DNA from: Lucifuga dentata
Lineage: Eukaryota > Chordata > Actinopteri > Ophidiiformes > Bythitidae
Assembly: GCA_014773175.1 (NCBI GenBank)
Contig: VXCM01003155.1
Coordinates: 87,444 to 151,443, forward strand
Reading direction: 5' to 3'
DNA: 64,000 nucleotides
The position numbers and the translations under genes were made by a program. Shown piece by piece: positions 57,225-64,000 of the stretch. Under the pieces are notes generated by a model, which was not told the origin of the DNA, did no database searches, and saw nothing but the letters and a program-made list of their open reading frames with translations. The stretch's first letter is position 1, and every line of letters starts with the position of its first letter.

Positions 57225-57565
57225 GTGAGGTTCAGAAGGAGATGGTCGAGTCGGTCTCAGGTTCACAGATCCTCAGTACTGAAGATGGCTCTTCTCTTGG
57301 GATCAGTGGTCACATGATCCAAGTGGTGTTCAGCATGCTGTGGTCCACTGTGGTGATGGAGCTGTGGAAACATCGGAGATCGACGCTTTCCTACCACTGG
57401 GGAATCCTGCACCTCGCTGAGCTCTTTGCAGAGCCCCGCCCAGGTTTCCATGGTGACCTTGGGGTCAATCCTGTCACAGGTCGTGTGGAGCCACTCTTTC
57501 CTGAATGGCAGAGAAACCCCTGTGTGTAGCACTGCTGTCACTCCCAGTGGCCGGGCTGTTTGTAG
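57225..57565 (+). pseudogene. Single ANO10-like anoctamin exon with a frameshift
   Basis: The open frame encodes HMIQVVFSMLWSTVVMELWK, then STLSYHWGIL, AEPRPGFHGDLGVNPVTG and VEPLFPEWQR. This matches the anoctamin-10 (TMEM16K) family region recalled as WSTVILEVWKR ... YRWGTL ... EEPRPGFHGVLGINSITG ... EPLYPSYKR. The frame then stops (TAG at 57,527), but another frame continues as CVALLSLPVAGLFV, matching the following membrane segment (YLVSLPFVCL), and ends at a gtatga donor. A 2-bp TG excess within TGTGTG at 57,521-57,526 explains the break. An acceptor (caacacag) lies just before 57,225. I found no other anoctamin exon in the window. It is either a gene fragment or pseudogene, or a real exon with an assembly error and distant partners. 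Confidence 0.6.
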
Positions 57566-58074
57566 GTATGACAGATTACACATGAAAGAACAAAATACTT
57601 CATGTTACTGTGCAGACATGGAGGAGTGAAAATTGCAGCTTCAAAGTTTTGGTTGCAAATAATACTGTAGCGTCTCTCAGAGGAAGAGTGCTGAGACGTC
57701 TGCAAGTTTAATAGTTCAATTAACAAGCAGAACACAAGAAAACACTATGTACATCACAGCCCATACTGTAACTAGCCTATATCTTGTCCTTCTCTCTGTA
57801 TCTGCGCAGCTCATTTACTGCTCTGGTGCATTCATGGGCACTTGGACATGAGAGCTCTCATAACACAGAGCCATAACACTACATAACAACACAGAACAGC
57901 CACTGAACTATTTCAGTCTGTTAGAATACAAAACTATGGAAGATTATAAGGAACACAATTAAACAAAAATAGAGTAAAATATAATACACATTTGTGAAAT
58001 AAACACATATTTTCATTTGAATACATTTCCATACACATGCACTTACTGTCATAATTAAATGAAAAACATATGAT

Positions 58075-58398
58075 ATAGTGCAAACTCTTAATTAATTAAT
58101 TAATTAATTAATTTATTTATTTATTTATTTATTTGAATGATTGATTAATAGTTTTTCATCATGACATGAATTTTTCATGCCACGTTACAATAAAATCACA
58201 ATACGGTGAAAAGAAAAGATCAGAGGTTTTTCATTGTTTTTCATTTATTGTATTTAATTTTGTCACATCTATGCTGCCCCCTGCTGGACAACAGTGAAAT
58301 GAAAAACCTCTGATCTTTTCACAGTACTGTGATTTGATTATAATTCGGCATGAAAAATTCATGTCATAGTGAAAAACAATTAATTCAATCATTCAAGA

Positions 58399-58429
<31 letters not shown>

Positions 58430-58443
58430 AGAGTTTGCACTAT
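58075..58443. repeat. Long palindrome (foldback element)
   Basis: Arms of about 150-160 nt (58,075-58,235 and 58,298-58,443) start ATAGTGCAAACTCTT and end AAGAGTTTGCACTAT. Both contain TTTA/TAAA arrays, and the central loop holds GCCCCCTGCTGGA. Probably a MITE. Confidence 0.7.
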
Positions 58444-58554
58444 AGCACTATAGACAGTCATTTTGGTGTCACCCCCTCTGATGATGTCACCCAGTGTGGT
58501 CAGCTAATCCACCACACCACACCACACCACAGTAATCCACCACAAGTTACTGTG

Positions 58555-58777
58555 GTGGATTACTTACCTCAAGCATGTTTCAAATCTCTACAAGTTGATT
58601 TTAATATTGCACTGGAATGAACTGAGACCAATGGCAGTCTGGAAGCTAGGTAAAACACTTGTAATATTTGATTTGCCATTAAAGTAGTAGTACTTTGGGA
58701 AATGGTTGACAGTAATGTGACATATAAGCGGGTTCTACATATTGTGCTCAAACATGTACTATCAATAGGTCCTTTGA
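58555..58777. mobile_element. TTAA-family 3' fragment, copy 17
   Basis: Shares 'caagttgattttaatattgc', 'aactgagaccaatggcagtc' and the end AATAGGTCCTTTGAG with the family; the 5' half is absent. Confidence 0.6.
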
Positions 58778-59133
58778 GAACCCCCCCCNCCCCCCCATTG
58801 TTTTCCTGGACAACTTTCAGTATAAATTCAAATACATAGATAGTTCTGACTCTCAACTAGAAAGTCCTGGAATTAATGATCTAGAGTGGGTTACAGGATA
58901 TGATGGTTTTTTTCTTTTTTTTTTTTTTTTTTTNTTTTTTTTTTTTTTTTTGTTTTGTTGTTGCTGTTTGCTGATGTTGTGTTGCTTAGATGTTTAAAAT
59001 ATTTGAACCTGTGTTCACTGCTCAATCTGTCATAACCAAAATGCTCCACTAAAGAAAATGTAGGGGAAAAAAGAATTGTGTGAGGAGCAGGTAGTAGTTG
59101 TTGTGGTACCAGTTATCCACAGTAGGGGGCGGT

Positions 59134-61542
59134 GTGACCATGCAGTGCAGATGAGGGGACAGATGTTAGTGCTGCTGTGGCCTGGTTTTTCTGCCTGACT
59201 GCCTGGCAGACACACCCAAAGCTGCTCACATAATGACAGACCTGCTGCCCTGCAAACACAAAGCGACTGGCTCGGACCAAACTCATAGTCTTTCTTTACC
59301 GTGTTTGTGGTCGGGCTGATTCGATGTTGCTTTACATGGAAAAAAGTCTGAGGAGGGCCTTCATGTTCTCTAATCACACACTGGGAGTCTTTAACATTTT
59401 GGTAACATTCAGAGTCATAATTTGTTGCGAAAATCTTCTCTTTCATCATCCATTCTCCATTCTGCAGAAATGGCCAGATTGGTTAAAATGTTCCTGAAGA
59501 AAAGCAACACTGTGGTTTATAAGAATAAAGGAGGCAAGTGTATCAGAGTGGAGAAGCTCATTTTATGCATGGAGGGACCGAACATTGGTCTTAAGCTGAA
59601 TCAGTCAGGGCAGCTTCACTTAATGGTTTGGGACATTTTGCTGGTAAAGTTGTTTTCCACCTCATACTTCTCTCCCAGGCTGCTTGGATCTTCCACCAGA
59701 AAAGATGCTTGTCTTAATCAGTAGGGATGAGCAATATATCCTTAAAATAATATCATGCTATTTCAAAATATTTTTACAATAACGATATTTAAGATAATCT
59801 CAACAATTTATCACTGAACAATCATATATGGGTGAATGCAGAACTAAACTATTTGCATTAGTGTTTCCCAGCAGCAAAAAATAATGACTAAATCCTCTAA
59901 TATTTTAGGTTAATAACTCAAATTAACTTGACCTTCTAGTATTTATATTATTTATACATAAAACAGAAATAGTTTCACCAATTAAAATGATCAATGATGT
60001 CTTAAGAGCTGATATTTGGCAGGTTATGATATTCCCTTCGGTGCTAAATAGCTGCTATGATGCTGCACTTAAATACTGCTCTGAAATCCAAATCCACTAC
60101 AGGTCTGTGGTTGAGGGGAAGAACTCGACCAGAATGTGTAGTGGCTAAGCTAAGCTAACACTGTTGATACATCGCAGCAAGTCTTCGCTGACAAAAAATC
60201 ACAGCAATTAACTAATTGCTTTTTCTGCACAAAGAGCACAACTAACGAACGCTCCAGCTATGCTTGACTGAGTCAGTGTTTTGGGTGACAAATCAGCTGC
60301 TTAGCTCTGTCCTCTTCTCCTTTTGACTTTCTTGGTATTCATCCAGGTTTTTCTGCTTCAAGTGGAGAAATAAATTTCTTGTGTTCCCATCCTTGGTTGT
60401 TGGCCCATTAGTCTTGAACCCAAACCATTTCCAAGCAATAGAGATACTTTTTAAGGAGCTAATTCATCAGGCACTGACCCACTACTTTAGCTTATTTTGT
60501 TTCTGCTTGTTGCACATGATGTGAAAACGTATCAACATTCATCATGGAACAATATTTTCAGTATTGTGATATGACATTTTTTTTAATCATATAAAAACTA
60601 TACTGTATATTGTGCCATGTCAAACTGTATGGCACAGGCCTGTTAATCAGCCTGTCTCACAGGGTGAGGCTGCCTCCATATTATGCTCTAAGTCAAATGC
60701 AGAAGAAATGAGAAGGAATATTGGTTTGGATTTTTGGATTTTGAAGTACATGGTTGCATTCCATGTACGCCTTTCCTTTAGACTTCCTCTGTCTTCAGGC
60801 TGTTTGGGCCTGTTTTCTGGACACAGATTAAGTTTAGTTTTAGGCTAAAGTGACTATATATTAACCAGATTAACTCCAAACTTTTTGCCTCCATGTGAAT
60901 TTTTACATCTTTTACATCTACTTTTCAAAACAGCCCATCCATACGTGTTTGCACGATTCACGCCCAAGACAACCCACATGCGTTAAATTTCTGAGACGAA
61001 GGTACAGTGGATGCAAATGAGACAGAAATAATTTCACAAGCTATTACTTTCCACTTTTTCTAAGCACCCTCAAGTCAGTGCACATGTACACACTCTCACT
61101 AATGAGGACAAACAGCTGGTTCAAATGAATCTCATTTAAACTAGTTGAGGACTCCGCAGAGGGCCAGTTTTCAAACAGCATTAATTTGTAGATTAAGGTC
61201 TCCTCCCAGTTTAATTTGTGCCCTGTTCGGGAAACCGGCCCTATGAGAGCTGCAGAATTTGATCGAAGCCTCAGAAGAGTGAGCGAAACTCGAGCCTACA
61301 GACTGAACACTACACCATCTCTACTGCAACAACTTAAACCTTTCTGCATGCCGCTGCTTTATCGTACCATTCTGGAGTCGCCCTCTACACTTGCAGTTTT
61401 GTTTCCTTATTGCTCGAAAGGATGCAGATTAAAAGACCGAATTAATCTGAAAATCCTGCGTGTGCCACGAAATCCCAACGCTAAAAAAGCTCAACAAAAT
61501 GGTTCCTGGTGTGCACTGTAAGCCCTGATATGTTCATTCAAC

Positions 61543-61573
<31 letters not shown>

Positions 61574-61914
61574 CAGGGTAACTCGTTACCCTAAAAAAGT
61601 TAAGTTTTGCATCATTGAACAAACAAAAAAGTATATGTTCAATAAACCTAGGATTCTCAATAGAAAAGCCTCAGATTTTTAGGTACAGTGAACTAATATT
61701 GTATGGTTAGAATAACTTTGTCTGCTCTTTACAGGCAGCATTTTTTCAGTAAGTGGAGAATAATTTCATTTTTTTCAGAATCAGAATTGTTTTCTGTAAT
61801 CAGTTGCAATTATTTTGACAGTTATGGCAATACCTTTGTTTTTTAAATACCAGCAACTGCTGACAGTTGCATAAAGATGCATAATAGAAATTTATTTGTA
61901 CAATCACATAGGGA
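59134..61914. other. Long non-coding stretch, nothing recognised
   Basis: Several short open frames exist (59,422-59,724 and 61,216-61,521), but they match no family I know and lack supporting splice context. AT-rich, with a poly-A run at 61,542-61,570. Confidence 0.4.
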
Positions 61915-62336
61915 CTCATTTAATCTTGAGATGATCAAAAACACCACTCAATAACCCATCCAGCCACTTTCTATACCTGTTNCATTTAATCTTGAGATGA
62001 TCAAAAACACCACTCAATAACCCATCCAGCCACTTTCTATACCTGTTTTGTCCTGTTATGGGTCACGTGGGGGCTGGAGCCTATTTCAGCAGTCACTGGG
62101 TGAGAGGCAGGGTTCACCTGGACAGGTTACCAGTCTATGGCAGGGCTGACACATAGAGACAGACAGACTCATTCACCTGCATGTCTTTGGAGGAAGCAGG
62201 AGTACCTGGAGAGAACCCATGCAGACACAGGGAGAACATGCAAACTCCACACAGAAAGGACCCGGTCAGCCTCAAACCCCAGACCTTCTTGCTGTGAGGC
62301 AACAGAGCTAACCACTGAGCCACTGTGCCACCCCAC
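61915..62336. mobile_element. Common fish interspersed repeat (RTE/Expander-like 3' tail)
   Basis: Includes 'gggggctggagcctattt', 'cagcagtcactgggtgagag', 'ctgcatgtctttgga', 'aacatgcaaactccacacag' and 'cttgctgtgaggcaac' followed by 'ctaaccactgagccac'. This string of motifs is very common in teleost genomes. Includes a 66-bp assembly duplication around N at 61,982. Family name from memory. Confidence 0.6.
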
Positions 62337-62638
62337 TTGATCACCAAGATTCTATTTTAAGCAATAATTTTGTGCTTTGCTAATAGCAATGGGCAAAACN
62401 CTTGATCACCAAGATTCTATTTTAAGCAATAATTTTGTGCTTTGCTAATAGCAATGGGCAAAACTAAACGGACATAAGTTGATTCATCTCAAAAACTCTA
62501 ACTGAATAACAAAAATATCCAAAGAGTACAACTAACTCAAAATCATTAGGTCATATATGGAATACATTACATTGTGACTGAGAACAACAAAACCATTGAG
62601 CTTAAAAAGTCATATTAAATTAGTCTGTATTTTGAGCT

Positions 62639-62867
62639 TTAAAGGACCATACTGGCAATTTAACATGTTTATCCCCAATGAATACTGTTTCAAATCTCTC
62701 CAAGTTGAGTTTAGCATACTGGAATGAACTGAAACCAGTGGGAGGTAAGGAAAAACAATTGTAAAATTTACCTCTGAAGTAGTATACGAAAAATGGCTGT
62801 CAGTCATGTAATGTGCAGGTTGTATAAAATGCCTCAAACATGCAAAATCGCCAGACTTGTCCTCTAA
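62639..62867. mobile_element. TTAA inverted-repeat element, copy 18 (short)
   Basis: Starts TTAAAGGACCATACTGGC, ends ATCGCCAGACTTGTCCTCTAA. Internal deletion leaves 229 bp. Confidence 0.65.
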
Positions 62868-64000
62868 AAGGGATGTCGGCTCCGTTCAAACGCTTGACAT
62901 TGAATTTGCAGGCCTGGGGTTTTTAATGACCACTTACATCTTGCCAGGAAGTCCATCCTGTTTGTCTGGAAGGCAGGATCATGCCATGATGAGAGCCTGT
63001 CAGCTTCACCTTTACACATCCTCACCACCATTACCCATAAATATATAATGGTCACTTTAAGAGTCCATCTGATACGCAGCCATTATCACCCACTGCCGGT
63101 ATCCAGTATGATTACCAGTAATGACTGACATCAGCTGACCCTCTTACCAACGTCAGACCAACATCAAGTTTTCATGTAAAAATAAGCCCGGTTTTTATCA
63201 GCTTAAATCACAGGCTGCTGCTGCAGAGGAAAGTATCCAGTCCACACTGATTCTGGCAGTGTGGATTAGAGAATGTCACTGGTGGGTAATCGTTCACACA
63301 GGAAGTGATGATTCAAATCATGAGAATGAACCCCAAAGTCTTGCCAAAACAGCACTTAAGAGCTGGATCACTGGGGGTTGGGGTTGGGGGTGGGGAGTGC
63401 TGGGGTGGGCGGTGTTCATAAAACACAAAACACAGTGCCAGACAATGTGTCGATCAGGGCGAATATTGTCACATAACCATGTTCCAAGACAACATGGTTA
63501 TGTGACGTGACATGTCCGTCATAAACTGTTACTGGCATCTTTTGTCATTTGAGTTTGAGTTTGTCGTGGCAATCTAATTCATGGGTGGGTGAGGCCAAAT
63601 AGAATCACACTGATCAGTCTTCAGCTGGAATTTATTTTGCAAAATAGAAGAATCACAGAACATGCATCTCTATGCTGTGTACCTGTAGTCTCTGAACAGA
63701 CTACTGATACCCCTCTGACAGTCGTGTAACTAAACTTTGAGTTTATGACCACAGACAAATGATCACATGTAGTTTCTGGGACAAAGCCTATTGATGTTGT
63801 ATGCTTTGTGTCTGATCAGTATTGATTTGAACAGGTCATGTTGCTTTGTACTCATCAATCTATGTGTTCCACATCAAAGCAACCACAGGAATTTGAACAA
63901 ACACATCCACATACAGTAGACACATTTCAGGATTTTTCCTTCTAATTACAACTGGTGATGGGCATTAGAGACTTATAATAGAGACTTATACTGTAATTTT
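62868..64000. other. Window end, nothing coding recognised
   Basis: Holds a G-rich tract (63,373-63,412) and a perfect hairpin (63,468-63,506). TTTATT at 63,631-63,636 could be a poly(A) signal of a minus-strand gene whose body lies elsewhere, but no coding sequence supports this. Confidence 0.3.

Noticed and set aside
59422..59724. 100-residue frame (internal start MARLVKMFLKKS)
   Set aside because: Looked transposase-like at first, but I find no DDE motif or known family; too short to call.
61216..61521. 101-residue frame (MCPVRETGPMRA)
   Set aside because: No recognised domain and no splice or start support.
62137..62340. Open frames on both strands in the 62.1-62.3 kb repeat
   Set aside because: They lie in a very common fish interspersed repeat.

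Overview
This window is teleost fish genomic DNA. It has small exons with canonical GT/AG splice sites, very many dinucleotide and trinucleotide microsatellites, fish-type transposable-element relics, and short-read assembly scars. I see no bacterial or viral gene organisation, no CRISPR array and no clear tRNA or rRNA gene.

Positions 80-39,700 (+ strand) hold ndrg4, an NDRG-family alpha/beta-hydrolase-fold gene. There are two alternative N-terminal exons: one at 80-170 (protein start MAGMKEQQ) and one at 17,183-17,203 (protein start MPECWDG). Fourteen coding exons follow, from 20,259 to 35,663. One of them is a 39-nt in-frame exon ([13 protein letters not shown]) that matches the alternatively included exon of mammalian NDRG4. 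The MPECWDG form encodes 351 residues. The 3' UTR is about 4 kb and ends near an AATAAA at 39,679. The first intron and other large introns are packed with repeats, including an L2-type LINE remnant at about 13,917-15,768.

Positions 41,241-54,188 hold two divergently transcribed olfactomedin-domain genes of the olfactomedin-4 type. The minus-strand copy has 7 exons (46,478 down to 41,241). The plus-strand copy has 5 exons (50,607 to 54,188). Both give 460-residue secreted proteins with a signal peptide, a coiled-coil region and a C-terminal OLF domain. The OLF domain is a single exon in the plus copy but is split by two introns in the minus copy. About 4.1 kb separates the two starts; it contains an RTE-type LINE 3' end and a 687-bp assembly gap (49,332-50,018).

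Positions 54,200-64,000 are mostly non-coding. They contain a Harbinger-like remnant, a large palindrome, a single ANO10-like anoctamin exon broken by a 2-bp frameshift, and common fish repeats.

The dominant unexplained feature is one family of TTAA-flanked inverted-repeat elements, with about 17 complete or partial copies, one of which is a nearly perfect 690-bp hairpin. Further observations are: microsatellites abutting splice sites in ndrg4 and the plus-strand olfactomedin gene; several short perfect inverted repeats close to ndrg4 exons; a dispersed set of CTCF-like motifs; and a systematic assembly artefact in which 65-67 bp are duplicated on both sides of single N characters. I found no clearly new gene system. 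The best novelty candidates are the hairpin element family and the altered exon structure of the olfactomedin pair.
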